From the NCBI GenBank assembly GCA_954871525.1, contig OX940865.1:9500606-9564605 (forward strand): a stretch of 64,000 bases of DNA, in the 5' to 3' direction. The translations under genes were made by a program, and so were the position numbers. The DNA comes from Parietaria judaica. Lineage: Eukaryota > Streptophyta > Magnoliopsida > Rosales > Urticaceae. This document shows positions 36,160 through 48,230 of the stretch, in pieces. How positions within the stretch are numbered: the first letter of the stretch is position 1; the number at the start of each line of letters is the position of its first letter. The notes beneath the pieces were generated by a model. That model was not told the DNA's origin. It did not search any database and saw only the letters and a program-made list of their open reading frames with translations.

Positions 36160-39100
36160 TCAATCCTTCTTACTCCCAGCAACGTCGACGACGTATTGGT
36201 TCAAGCGCTGACCAAATATCGTTGTAGAGAAGGACTCCGTGACATGGACCCGAGCTTCTTCGCCCATTCTCTGCGCCATCTTCGGGTCTTGAATAAATTT
36301 GGCCATAGCTGAAGAAAAATCCTGTGGGGTTGGAGCACAGAGATATCCTGTTTCCCCGTCTATGACCGTCTCTATCGGACCGCCACTATCACATGCGATC
36401 ACGGGTTTGTGTGCTGCCATCGCCTCCAGAGGGACAATCCCGAAGTGTTCTTCCTGCATGAAACTTTCAAACTTAATCATCTTTTATTGGGAACTGAAAA
36501 TATGTGGAATGAGTTGTGGATCTGAATTCCGAACCTTTGGCGTGTATAAGACGCACAAGCACTGAGATAGGAGTTCGTTTTTCTCGGCTGTTGAGCACGA
36601 AGTTACAAACCTAACCCGTGCGGATATGCCTTTACTTTCTGCTAATTTTTTTAGTTCCCCCAAATATTCGACGTTCTCGCTAAGGCGCTTATCGTAACCA
36701 CCTGGAACAATAATGATAATTGAGATTTTCACATGTTCATAATAATATTTTATGGTCCTTAGATATGGAGCTAATCACGGGTCTAGAATATTTGAAACTT
36801 CCCAAAAGCTTAAGACTAAGCTAAAACCTAACTTATTTGATTTAACACCGATTACAATTTCATTGCTTACGCTTTTAACATTACAGCTTAGTGGCCACGT
36901 CCTTCCATAACTTGACTCAAAACATAAATAATATCAGTGAAGCGGGTCGGACCATTCGGTAAATCTAATTGACAGAACTTACCTAAAAGTGTAATATATA
37001 ATTACTAACCTAGAAGCATAGTTAATAGTTTCGTATGAAATGAAATTATGTTCTCTAAGGAGAGTACTTAGATGTAATTGTTTTAATTTTGATAATTTAT
37101 TTTAACATTAAATGGTGTATCATTTCAGTGTTTACTATTTTTGTTACTGGATTTATTTACTAATAAGATTACAATCCGTTGGCTTGGGCCTCTGTTTGTA
37201 ACCTGCATTAGCAAAATATTCTCTGAGGAAATTATTAGGAAGGATAAATAGAAACTTGCCTGCAATAGTTAGCGAGACTTCAGAAAGATTACTATCTCGA
37301 AGAACATCGTGCTCAAAGGTGTTGAGCGAAGCAAAAGCTAAAATCGCCAGTTCGATGTTCTTTTTTCTTTCAAAGCGGTTGATAGACAAATAATTCATCC
37401 TGACAAAGAAGATAGGAAGGCACATACAAAGATACGTCTAAGTTTTAGTTAAAATATATATGCACTCGAAATAGTCGCTTGGTAATAATAAAAGCCTAGA
37501 AGTATCTCTAGAAATAAAGGGCAACAGAAGATATACAAACATGTTCGTTACTTGAAAGATTTCGGTTCTTCGAACTGCTCGACATTCACTGCAGGGTAAA
37601 GAACAGCTGGCTGAATTCCCCGCGCATCAAGATTCTTGAAAGTATTTGCAAAAGTAGAGGCCGTAAATTTGCTATTAACAAGAATCAGATCAGCCATTCC
37701 TGCAATGAAAAAATAGTATTTATAAGCTATGTCCTCCGAACTTTAGTGTTCCCCTAAATATATGTGTAACATTTTCCCCTTGACCGTTAAGAAAATCAAC
37801 AGTCGTCATCAAATTGTAAGCCACTTGCGATGCACAAGCCAGTAAATTTATAATGATTTTTTCCCTTCACACTAGAGTGTTATACGTGACTTAAAATTTG
37901 ACGTAGCGGTAGATTGTTCAACAATTAGGAGGAAAAGTACAACACTTTATAAGTTCAGGGGAAACTATCTATTTAGCAGAAAGGCGATGTAAGTTAATTG
38001 AAAGATGCATAATATGAAACCAGACCAGTCGTCGTTTCCTCAACAAGATCGATCGGTTTTCGATAAATCCTCCTTAGAAGCGTAGTGTGCTTAGCCAGCA
38101 ACAAATCAGGAAAGTGACAATAGAATACAACCTAAAAAATAAATATGACACTCATAAACGCAAGCCCGCAATTTTTTAGAGAAATATAACACATAAATAA
38201 AGAAAACGTACCTTCGATGATTTCTTGAGTCTCAAGAAAGGAATGACAACAGAAACCTGATCTACGAGTATCACATCAAAAGATGGCCACATCACTAGCA
38301 CACAGAGTGCAACAAAAAGGCATCGTAGATACGCACACAGAGCATGGAACCGATAAAATATATGCCGTGGTAGGAAAGAGCCGTAAACTGTAACTGGAAA
38401 AGCCCCTGTAGAAAAATTCTGATATTTATTATGATCCCGTTTAATACTGTAATACTAACATAACAGTCGAACACAAAAAAAATTGCGCCAATGGGAATAC
38501 ACAACAGCGGTAAGTTCCCAAACACTATTCGATATAATAAAAAAAAAAAAATCACTTAAGTGCAAATTTCCTTCGAGAGAAAGGTGAAGGCTCTCCACAA
38601 GATGTCTTGAACGGAAATGTTCAACGTAACAAAACATGAAATACTAAACTTATTAAAGCCAAAATATCCCTAACAAAATCAAAAAGACAAAAAAGGGCAT
38701 AAGTATATAGGCTAAGTTACAATTCTGCCCTTCATTCTTCTATAAGCGATTATTAGTCTAACATATTGTTCAAAAAATATTATTTTCTTACCCAATCAGA
38801 GAATTTTAAATTGCATTTAGTTCAAACAGCGCGGGATTGAATCAAATTGAATTCAACATTCTTTCAGAGTTCTTTTAAAGCAATTCAAACATTCACATTC
38901 CTAACCATTTTTAATCTCGCTTCTAACTATGTAGAATAAATGGGCCTAATCAAATATCAGAAAACAACGGCATTCAAATTTTCCATCAAAGTTAAAACAT
39001 AAATTTGATATTAAACCCATAAGGCCTGAATTCGAAAATGAATCCATAAACAGTAGTCATCAAACATACCAGAAACAGTCTCCTCGAAACATCGATTCTT

Positions 39101-39389
39101 ATCGTGGTGCGAGGTAAAGACGTGAACTTTATGGCCATGTGATGCAAGTTCAACAGCAGCATCAACAATCAACCTTTCAGCTCCACCTGAAAACACGTAA
39201 CAGTCATACACAAATAAAAAGAAACTGGAGCCAGTACCAATGTTTCCTGACATATTAAAATTTTATGTCTTCAAATTCTATTACATTAAAACTGCAGACA
39301 TATTAAAATTACAAGAAAGAGTCTTTACCTATACCGAGATCCGGATGAATTACAGCGATATTAAGCTTCGAGTTGGGTTTCTTCGCCAT
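36160..39389 (-). CDS. ALG2: ALG2, alpha-1,3/1,6-mannosyltransferase of N-glycan assembly
   Basis: GT4-family enzyme on the cytosolic face of the ER that adds the second and third mannoses to Man1GlcNAc2-PP-dolichol. Minus-strand coding exons: 39389-39329, 39186-39070, 38405-38212, 38131-38026, 37699-37552, 37399-37260, 36701-36535, 36453-36160. Phases agree throughout and give 408 aa, the usual length. Blocks: MAKKPNSKLNIAVIHPDLG, GAERLIVDAAVELASHGHKV, LPRHIFYRFHALCAYLRCLF, NRFERKKNIELAILAF, TSCSTAEKNELLSQCLCVLY, and the EX7E-type donor-binding motif EEHFGIVPLEAMAAHKPVIA. Intron 6 (37259-36702) uses a GC donor (GCAG|GCAAGT). A non-coding 5' exon probably ends at 39878 (GAG|GTAAGACC) and is joined to 39524. 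ATG 39389 is the first in-frame ATG. An AUG-stop lies upstream in the leader. Confidence 0.96.
37728..37985. mobile_element. Possible MITE in ALG2 intron 4
   Basis: Imperfect inverted ends: tcctccgaactttagtgttccccta on the left resembles the reverse complement of the right end (gttcaggggaaactat preceded by aacactttataa). About 250 bp. Weak, with no TSD found. Confidence 0.35.
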
Positions 39390-39493
39390 TCTGCCAACTC
39401 CGATTGAAGCTGAATTGAAAGTCGATATTGAAACACGCCGGAAATGTGATGAAAATCCGGTCTGAGATGAAACGAACAGGGACTTTAAACTTC

Positions 39494-39499
39494 TTACAT
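39494..39499 (-). promoter_or_regulatory. AUG-stop minimal upstream ORF in the ALG2 leader
   Basis: On the minus strand the predicted second leader exon (from 39524) contains ATGTAA, a start codon followed at once by a stop, 105 bases before the ALG2 ATG at 39389. AUG-stop uORFs are known to stall ribosomes in a boron-dependent way in plant NIP5;1. Whether this one acts is inference and depends on the leader splicing being as predicted. Confidence 0.5.
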
Positions 39500-39524
39500 T
39501 GGCAGTCAAGCCCTTAATATTCTT

Positions 39525-40509
39525 CTAAACAGATGGTCGTTTCTTTGATAATCTGAAAGTCACCAAATCATTGGTGCAATACTCTGATCATATTGTTATT
39601 CAACAAATATATGGACATGATTCATGAACATCTGCTTGTAATCCAAATTTTACTGGACCGGACGATAAGTGATGAATCTGCCATAACTCTCGGAAAATTC
39701 AATTCAAATTCGACTCAGATTTTACACGAGAAACGAGAATCGAAGCACGTTGAATCAAATCTCATTACTTTTGGAAATCAAAATTGAAAACAGCTATTGA
39801 CGACAACACTCATTAACTTGATATCGATAAAATCATGAGCAGAAACCGAAAAGAAACAGGGTGAAGATCGGTCTTACCTCGCCGGAAAAGCGATCGGAGA
39901 ACGAAGCAGAAGAGGGGAGAGAGGTCGAGAAGAGGCGATGGGGATGGCAACCGGCGAGATGATCGGCGACAAGCGGGAGGCCTCGGGAGAGAAGGTGAGA
40001 TTCCAAACTAGAGAGAAGCTCTAACTATATGACGTCATTTAGTAACTTTTTTCGATTTAATTTGTAATCCTTATTAAAAAAAAATATTATTGGGCCCGCT
40101 TAGCACAATTTAATTTTTTACATAAGTTATTTTTAATTTTAGTTTAAAAAAAGCTGTTATTTTTATAAATAAAAAAATTAATACATATTTGGTAAATTGT
40201 TTATAAAATAGTTTTTGCTCGTAACAAAAACTAATTTAGCGTTTGGTAAAAAAATTTATTTAGACTAAATAGACTAAAACCGTATTTTTATTTTTAGAAA
40301 AAACCAAAAGCTAGAAATTCTAGCTTTTACGATTCATTTACAAAATTTAAAATCGATTTTTAGGTTTGGCAAAACAATTTTGCCAAACACCTGAAAAGCG
40401 GTTAAATTTATTTAAAAAAAAAAACAAATAAGTTGTGTCAAACGCAATCATTAGTGGTCAAATTCCCTTCAGATGTCAATGTCAAAAAATGACACATAAG
40501 TCTCTAATG
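39525..40509. other. ALG2 leader intron, first exon and promoter region; possible hAT-type MITE
   Basis: 39525-39877 is the predicted leader intron and 39878 to about 40020 the first, GC/GA-rich non-coding exon. Beyond it, 40150-40450 contains gcgtttggtaaaaaaattt and, inverted, tttgccaaacacc, words typical of hAT-type MITEs, but I could not fix ends or a TSD. Confidence 0.4.
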
Positions 40510-40514
40510 GGTAC

Positions 40515-41229
40515 TGTTGATGTACAAATTCGTCATTATTTAATATGACATAAAGTGCTAAGGTTGTGAATTAATTAAATTTACAAACCATGATAAAAGG
40601 CTTTAAAGAAATAAACTGGTATTCGTAAAAGCCCATTTGAGAAGCCCAATGAGATTCTCAATCAGACCAAGAACCTACGGATACGGGCTACTCGGCCCAA
40701 CGAGTTCTAAAGCCCAAATCCATTCGATAGCAGCCCAGAATGACGAGGGTAGAGTCGTCATATTCTCTACCCGGCATCCCATTTCAAACTCAGACGGAAG
40801 ACCAGGAGCACGGAGTCAAGCCTCCAACGGGCATAATTCAAACACGACGACGAGAACGAAGTCATGGGACACGTGTAGCAAGATCGTCCATTCAACCCGG
40901 TCAGCTCGGAGTGAAGACCCCTCGATTCCTTGAAGACCAACGGGAAGAATTGAAGCCTATAAATACCAAGCTTAAGCTCAGATCAACACACACGCATACT
41001 TACGACCTCGAGAGAATACACCGAAGAGATTCTACCAGGTATTCTTGTTCAATTAAGATCTCATTGTATTCTTTATCCCCTCCTCTCTTCTTTTCTATTC
41101 TCAGACGCGATCTAGCTGCCTGTAGCTATCCGTCCATGTTCAATGTCGGAATAAACTAACAGAGGAAGTAGTCAACTACCGCTTTGGGACGAACCTCTAT
41201 AAAAAATCCCTCGTCTCATTTATATCGCT

Positions 41230-41273
<44 letters not shown>

Positions 41274-41389
41274 GAGTGAATCGTGAGCTTGCAACGCGAG
41301 AGATCGAATTCCACCAAATTGTTTCATTCAAAATTATCATACGCTCACAAGTCACATTTGACTGATTGAGGTGGGAAACCACGTCAATA
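40515..41389 (+). repeat. Gypsy 5' LTR, 875 bp
   Basis: Begins tgttgatgtacaaattcgtc and ends gtcaata (gtcaaca in the 3' copy). TATA box ctataaata at 40957-40965. A (TA)n run near 41230-41270 is longer than in the 3' LTR. Confidence 0.95.
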
Positions 41390-41390
41390 G

Positions 41391-41409
41391 TTTGGTGCCG
41401 TCTGTGGGA
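41391..41409 (+). other. Gypsy primer-binding site
   Basis: tttggtgccgtctgtggga begins one base after the 5' LTR. It has the form of a tRNA-complementary PBS seen in plant Gypsy elements; I do not assign the tRNA. Confidence 0.7.
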
Positions 41410-41453
41410 AATTGATCTCGCCAACTCCTAAAAGCTCAAAGCACTCCGCAAAC

Positions 41454-43202
41454 ATGAGCAACAATGAAATCGCAATCGTGAACGAGTCTGAGGTGAACAA
41501 CCCAGATCCAAACACGGAATCGAGCAACCTACAGTCTCAGCTAGAGGCTAGCGCTGCTGAGAATCGAGAGTTGCGCCAGCGACTCGAATCTCTGGAAGCC
41601 AACCAAGCCCGAAATGAGCGTCGTCAGAATGCTAACCGGACTAATCCGAGACAAAGCTTTGGGTATCAAGGCCGGACAGGGCTCGACGCTGTCCACTTCG
41701 ATTTTGCCGACGTGGACAATCCGCAAGCGTCGAGGCAAAACCAGCCCCGACTACCCAGCGGCCGTAGACCCGCAACGCCTCCACCGCCCCCTGAAACAGG
41801 AACGCCCCTTTTTACCCCCCTTGACGGGTCTCTACCCGTCTAATGCGAGGAATGTCGCTTCGAGCATTCACCAACGCCCGGGACCCCAAAACCGACAATT
41901 GGGGTACGAGCAAAGCCGTAACATCAGCCAGGCCCTCAACGGCCAACCGGTCACATACCCGAGTTATCCCAGCCCGGTGTACGGCAGGAACCCCTCCAGG
42001 CTGTGTGTCCCGAACAAGCTCCCCAACGCACAGAACTGGAGGAACTCAAACGCTCAATGGCCGAAATGAATGAGAATTTCATTCACGTGCGCTCTCGCGT
42101 GCACAGCGCCACTACCGCTGCCCCCGAGATAGAACGTCTAGTGGAGGTGGCAGAAAGGACACCCTTTAAGCCCGTCATAACTAACATTATACTCAGGGAA
42201 GGCGGACGCGTATATGTACGAAAGTACGACGGGACGACCGATCCCAAAGTACACTTGAGATCCTTCAGGATCGCGATGGAGCGAGCCCATATGGAAGCGC
42301 ACGAATTGGACGCTGGGCGCTGCCAGTATTTCTCTGAAAATCTGGTCGGCCCGGCGATGGAATGGTTCTCAAAACTTGAACCGCGTTCCATAGACAACTT
42401 CGGACAACTAACGACCCTTTTTCTCAAACATTTTTCCATGTTTATGGAAACTGAGATCACGGCGGCGAACCTCTATGCCTTGCAGCAAGATAGAGGAGAG
42501 CCCCTCAGAGCTTTCATGACCAGGTTCAAAAAGACCATGGTCAAAATAAACGGGATCAGTGACGAAACCGCCATAGCCGCTCTCACGGCCGGACTATGGT
42601 ACGATTCGAAGTTCAAAACGGACATCGTCGTGAATCGTTACGACTCCATCAAAGACGTGATACACAGATCATCCAATTGGATCAGGCATGACGAAGAACT
42701 CGAAGCCATGCGAAGGAGACATGGATCTCAACCCGTCCACCAGCGGAATACCGGACAGCCGCCGCCTAGAGCCGGAAATCACAACAACCCTTTCAGGGGA
42801 CAAAGGAATTCCCCCCCAATCCAGAAGCACCCATTCCAAGCCCAGAATCCGAGGGCTAATAACGGACCAAACCCGCGAAATCCGTACGTTTTCAACGTGA
42901 ATTCGGAAACCGCGGAGTTCGAAGAACAGGTCGAAGCAGAAGAAACCCCTGGAGAAGTGCTGGTCAGCTCGAGGGACTTCCCACCGTACAGCAACGAAGG
43001 TTTCCCGAAGCACGGCCCGAAAGCGTGGTGTAACTTCCACAAGGTGTTCGGGCATCATACGAAAAATTGTATGGTACTCCGTGCCCGCCTAGCGGAGAAG
43101 TACATCAACGGTGAGTTGGGGGAAATAAACTTCGGCAATGAGCTGAAAGGTGGGCAATCAACCGAGCAAAGCCTTCCCCAAAATCAGCCTCATACCGGCT
43201 AG
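41454..43202 (+). pseudogene. Gypsy gag polyprotein (frameshifted)
   Basis: Starts at ATG 41454 (MSNNEIAIVNESEVNN) with a coiled-coil N-terminus (LQSQLEASAAENRELRQRLE). The frame moves at about 41820 and returns at about 42000, then runs open to 43202. The retrotransposon gag domain is clear: HMEAHELDAGRCQYFSENLV, GPAMEWFSKLEPRSIDNFGQ, and LRAFMTRFKKTMVKINGISD. Near 43020-43075 is WCNFHKVFGHHTKNCMVLR, a C-x3-H-type zinc-knuckle relative typical of Tat gag. It ends in TAG at 43200; the downstream protease lies in the same frame. Confidence 0.88.
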
Positions 43203-46200
43203 AAAAGAGACGAGCAACATAGAACGCCGGGCGAAAGCATATAGCCTAGCAAAAGAGGACGGGTACATATGCTCGAGGAACCAGACGAGCAAACATACGA
43301 AGAAACGGAGAATTTCGGAGAGCAGCTCAGCGACATCCCCGAGCCCATCGGTAGAATCTACACTATTGTGGGAGGTTCCCAACTGCATGGTAACTCAGTA
43401 AACTCCATCAAGGCCCATCAGAGGAGGCTCAAAGCCGGACCGGTGATCGTACCGAGGCAAGAGCCGGACTTCGAGATCTCATTCAAAGATAGTGAAGCGG
43501 CCACGCTGATTGGTCCGCACGACGATGCGCTGGTCGTCACACTCCTAGTTGCCTCGTATACGATGGACATGATCCTAATCGATAACGGGAGCTCAGTCGA
43601 CGTGATCTTCCTGGAGCCATTGCTAAAGCTGGGAGTGGAAGAGACAGAGATCAACAGAGAAGCCATCCCGCTAACCGGCTTCGATGGAGGAACCATCAAC
43701 GCGGTTGGCACGGTACGACTGTCCATCGCAGCAGCGGGGGTCGGAAAGACCAAAAATTTCTTAGTGTTGGACTGCCCGTCAGTCTACAACATGATACCAG
43801 GAAGACCCTGGCTACACATGATGAAGGCCGTACCATCAACCTACCATCAACTAATACGCTTCCCGAACAGGGCAGGAAAAATCGTTGAACTCAAGGGAAA
43901 CCAAAAACAATCCAGAATTTGCTACATGAGCGCATTCCGGAACATCCAGGCCGCTAAGGCCGGGAAAGAGCAATCTATCGCATAGCAGCTAATGGCGGTA
44001 GATGAAAAGGAGGACGACGGACAGGAAAGGGTCACCGATACGGACGGACCTAACCTGGAAATGACAGTCCAGGTCCAAATCGATCCCGACAACCCGGACC
44101 ACCGGGTAGGAATCGGAAAAGGACTAGGCAATGACGTCAGAAAAGATCTCCTCAAATTCCTAACCAAAACCCGGGACTATTTTGCTTGGTCTCACAAAGA
44201 TATGCCCGGAATAGACCCAAGAATTACAACCCACCGCCTAAACGTGGATCCGAGCTACAAGCCGGTAAAACAAAAGAGGCAAAAGCTAGGCCCGGATAGG
44301 GCCCAAGCTGTGAATGAGGAAGTCACAAAACTGCTGCAGACCGGATCCATCAGGGAAGTCAAATACCCGGACTGGTTAGCAAATACAGTAGTTGTGAAGA
44401 AGAAAAACGGGAAGGCTAGAGTGTGCATCGACTTTACCGACCTGAACAAAGCTTGTCCCAAAGACAGTTTCCTAATGCCCCATATCGACTGTCTAGTCGA
44501 AGCAACATGTGGGCATGAACTGCTGTCGTTCATGGACGCATTCTCGGGATACAACCAGATCCTAATGCATCCAGAGGACCAAGAAAAAACGGCATTCATA
44601 ACCGATAGAGGAATATACTGCTACAAAGTTATGCCCTTCGGATTAAAAAACGCCGGAGCCACATATCAGAGATTAGTCAACCAGATGTTCGCCGAAAAAC
44701 TCGGTAAAACTATGGAAGTCTACATCGATGACATGTTGGTAAAGTCCTCCCAAGCAACGGATCACGTGTCCCACCTAGAAGACTGTTTCGCCATACTACA
44801 AAAGTATCAAATGAAGCTCAACCCGACGAAATGCACCTTCGGGATAACTTCAGAAAAATTCCTAGGTTATCTGGTCACGCAGCGAGGTATAGAAGCCAAT
44901 CCCGACCAGATAAATGCCTTCCAGAGCATGCCCTCCCCAAGGACTGTTCGAGAGACGCAAAGGCTGACTGGGAGAATCGCCGTTCTTAACCGGTTCATAT
45001 CAAGAGCTACGGACAGATGTATACCCTTCTACAAGCTATTGAAAGGTAACAAAAAGTTCGAATGGACCGAAGAGTGCGAAGAGGCCTTCCAAAAGCTGAA
45101 AAGGTATCTCTCCACCCAACCAATACTCACCAGACCAATCTTGGGAGAGCCATTGTTTTTATACCTGGCTGTCTCACCATCGGCGGTGAGCGGAGTAATC
45201 GTGAGAGAGGACCGCGGAGAGCAAAAACCGATCTTCTACATCAGCAAATCTTTGGAAGATGCTGAAACCAGATACCCGGCAATAGAAAAACTCGCACTGG
45301 CAATGATAACCGCAGCAAGGAAGCTTCGGCCTTATTTCCAATCCCATACCATCATGGTAATGACTACCCAACCTTTGAGAATCATCCTCAATAGCCCGAA
45401 TCAATCGGGAAGGCTCACGAAATGGGCCGTCGAGCTAAGCGAATTAGACATAGAATACAAGATCCGAACCTGTGCAAAATCACAAGTATTGGCTGACTTT
45501 CTCATCGAATTACCAGCCGACGGTTCAAAAGAGGGCCACGAGGACGGAGAATGGAAACTCAAAGTCGACGGCGCGTCAAACCAAGGCGGATCCGAGATCG
45601 GAATTCGTTTGATATCCCCCACGGGAGAAGTGTTGGAACAATAATTTCGACTGAAATTCCACGCGACAAACAATGAGACCGAATACGAGGCCCTCATCGC
45701 CGGCCTCAAACTAGCAAAAGCCGTGGGATCCCGGAAAGTAAGGGCCCACTCCGACTCAAAACTAGTTACCAGTAAGATCAGTGGCGAATATGCTACCCGA
45801 GATGACAGGATGGAAAAATACCTCTCGGTAGTAAAAGGCTTAATTCGACAATTCGAACACGTCGAAATAGTCCAAATACCAAGGAGTGAAAACGCGTCAG
45901 CAGACGCATTGGCCGGTTTAGCTTCAACTTCGGACCCCGAGGTCAAAAGGATAATCCCGGTCGAAGCAATAGACGAACCCAGCGTAACCCGCGAAGTTTG
46001 CAATATCCGAATGGAAGAGGATGATTGGAGGACCCCAATCATTAACTACATCCTAACCGGAGCCAAACCTCGAGATAAGCAAAAAGCCAGGAAACTAAGG
46101 ATCCAAAGCGCTAGATTTTGCATGATCGGGGAAAAATTGTACAAACGTAGCTATACCGGACCCTACCTAAGGTGCCTAGGAAAGACCGAAGCTCAAATAG

Positions 46201-47269
46201 TACTTCACGAAATCCATTCGGGAGAATGCGGCAACCATTCGGGAGGAAGATCTTTAGCAAATAAAGCAAAAAGGCAAGGCTTTTTCTGGGCCACTATGTT
46301 GGCGGACAGCGAAACCTACGCCAAAAGGTGCGACAAATGCCAGAGACACTCACCGTCTATACACAGACCAGCAGAAGAACTCTCATCAGTCTCAGTCCCG
46401 TAGCCGTTCATGAAATGGTCCATGGACATAGTAGGACCTTTCCCCCTGGCCCCGGCTGGAAAGAGGTTTCTACTCTTCGTGACCGACTACTTCTCAAAAT
46501 AGGTGGAGGCAGAATCGTATGCAAACATCAAGGATGTTGATGTAGAAAATTTCCTATGGAAGAACATCATCAGTAGATTCGGCCTCCCAAAAGAGATAAT
46601 AGCTGACAATGGACCGCAGTTCATTTCAACGAGATTCCAAAACTTCTGCATAAACTGGAAAATATCCTTGAACACGTCCACTCCGAGATATCCTCAAGGC
46701 AATGGTCAAGCCGAAGTAGCTAATCGGGTAATAGTGGACGGAATCAAGAGACGCCTAGACACCAAAAAAGGGACGATGGGCAGACGAGCTCATAGGAGTC
46801 CTTTGGTCCTACAGAACTACCCCGCGTAGGGCCACCGGGGAAACCCCTTTCTCAATGGTACACGGCACTGAGGCCGCGATACCAGCAGAGATAGAGACAC
46901 CCAGCCTTCGAAGGGAACTCGCCCCTTTGAACGCATAAATCAATGAACGAAATGAGGGAAAACCAGCTCGACTACATCGACGAAAGACGAGAACAAGCTT
47001 TGATAAGAATTGCCAACTATCAAAACTCGATAGCTAGGTACTATAATTCAAAGGTCAAAAGTCGAAAATTCATAGTGGGAGAGTTGGTCCTCAGAAAAGT
47101 TTTCCAAAATACCGCCGAGCTGAATGCGGGCAAGCTCGGGGCTAATTGGGAAGGACCTTACATCGTCACCGAAGTAGTAAAACCTGGAGTATACCGGCTA
47201 GCCACTCCGGATGGAACAAGAGTCCTCCGTAGCTGGAATGCCATGCACTTAAGGAAATACTACGCCTAA
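43203..47269 (+). pseudogene. Gypsy pol: protease, RT, RNase H, aRNase H, integrase
   Basis: Same frame as gag, with stops at 43242, 43983, 45642, 46401 and 46500, a +1 shift near 46778 and another break near 46935. Protease: MILIDNGSSVDVIF near 43570, with the Tat-type DNGSS in place of DTGAS. RT: KKKNGKARVCIDFTDLNKAC, MPFGLKNAGATYQRLVNQMF and YIDDMLVKS (44721). RNase H: KPIFYISKSLEDAETRYPAI. Second RNase H: WKLKVDGASNQGGSEIGI, then NNETEYEALIAGLKLAKA. Integrase: the HHCC finger (HSGECGNHSGG... CDKCQRHS), [23 protein letters not shown] and NGQAEVANR (DD-E), and a C-terminal GANWEGPYIVTEVVKPGVYR. Complete domain set but inactivated. Confidence 0.92.
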
Positions 47270-47464
47270 CCCGACCTACCCGGTCTCCCCTGAACTATGT
47301 AATGACTTGATCCCCAAATTTGGGGTGCGAAGGCAGCCCATCCTAAACAATGGGCGCAGTCTCAATCCAAACCCAAAACTAAATAGGCCCGAGAACTACG
47401 AATCGCAAGACTCAATAGAGCCGATCTAAAAGGAAAAATGTCCGGAAACTCCCGTCAAGGCGAC

Positions 47465-47705
47465 AGGCCTACCCGGGTAACAGACCCATCACCTGAGGTA
47501 ACAAACTTACCCGGGTAACAGACCCATCACATAAGGTAACAAACCTACCCGGGTAACAAACCCATTGCATAAGGCAACAAGCCTACCCGGGTAACCAACC
47601 CGTCGCATAAGGCAACAAGCCTATCTGGGTAACAAACCCACGACAATGGTTAATAAACCTAATCGGGCATCTCACCCGTCCCTTAAGGCGACAAGCCTAA
47701 TCCTC
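47465..47705 (+). repeat. 38-bp tandem repeat between Gypsy pol and antisense gene
   Basis: acccgggtaacagacccatc starts at 47471, 47509 and 47547 (period 38), followed by three more diverged units to about 47705. It lies just downstream of the integrase stop and downstream of the 3' end of the antisense gene. Confidence 0.88.
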
Positions 47706-48230
47706 TTGAAAAAACATGTAACAACATATGTCTGGCTTTTACAAATGTGTTTTTCAGAAAGCACAACCTGCGGGATGTTATGACGAACGGACAGAACAGA
47801 CTAGGCGAGAAGTATCAAATGAGCACAGCAACAAAAGGTACCCGTACATTTTTTATACTTAGCAAATTTCAAACCTTCGATCTTTTTATTATTCATCCGA
47901 GTATATGATAGGATACTCGGAACCTCAAATAGGAAAGCAAATATAGAAAAGTACGATTAGAAAAATAATTTAGAAACACGAACGAATAGAATATAGCGAG
48001 AAATCAAAGAGCATAATATAAAGACGTAATAAGCAAAGGCCCTAACCACGGGCATATCCAAACCTTACAAAAAAAGGGTTCAAGTCGCCGTAGACTTGCC
48101 CATAGAAATTGTCTTGGCCTTAGGCCTTATTAATTAAAAAACAAAAAAAAAAATGGGGGACACTCTACGCATCGACCCCGGGTACCTCCACGACCTCTCG
48201 GTCCTCCTTCTCCTTCTCTTCTTCTTCTTC
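47706..48230. other. Gypsy internal non-coding segment
   Basis: Between the 38-bp array and the stop codon of the antisense gene. AT-richer than pol; may hold the antisense 3' UTR. No open frame of note. Confidence 0.5.

Noticed and set aside
36484..36732. Separate glycosyltransferase genes for each ALG2-like open frame
   Set aside because: They are consecutive exons of one gene with matching phases and conserved order.
39390..39509. N-terminal extension of ALG2 by 40 residues
   Set aside because: The frame is open but has no ATG before 39389, and MAKKPNSK is the usual ALG2 start.
40637..41159. Open frames in the Gypsy LTRs (also 51872-52102 and 62033-62386)
   Set aside because: LTR sequence repeated at both ends; frames are not kept between the two LTRs.
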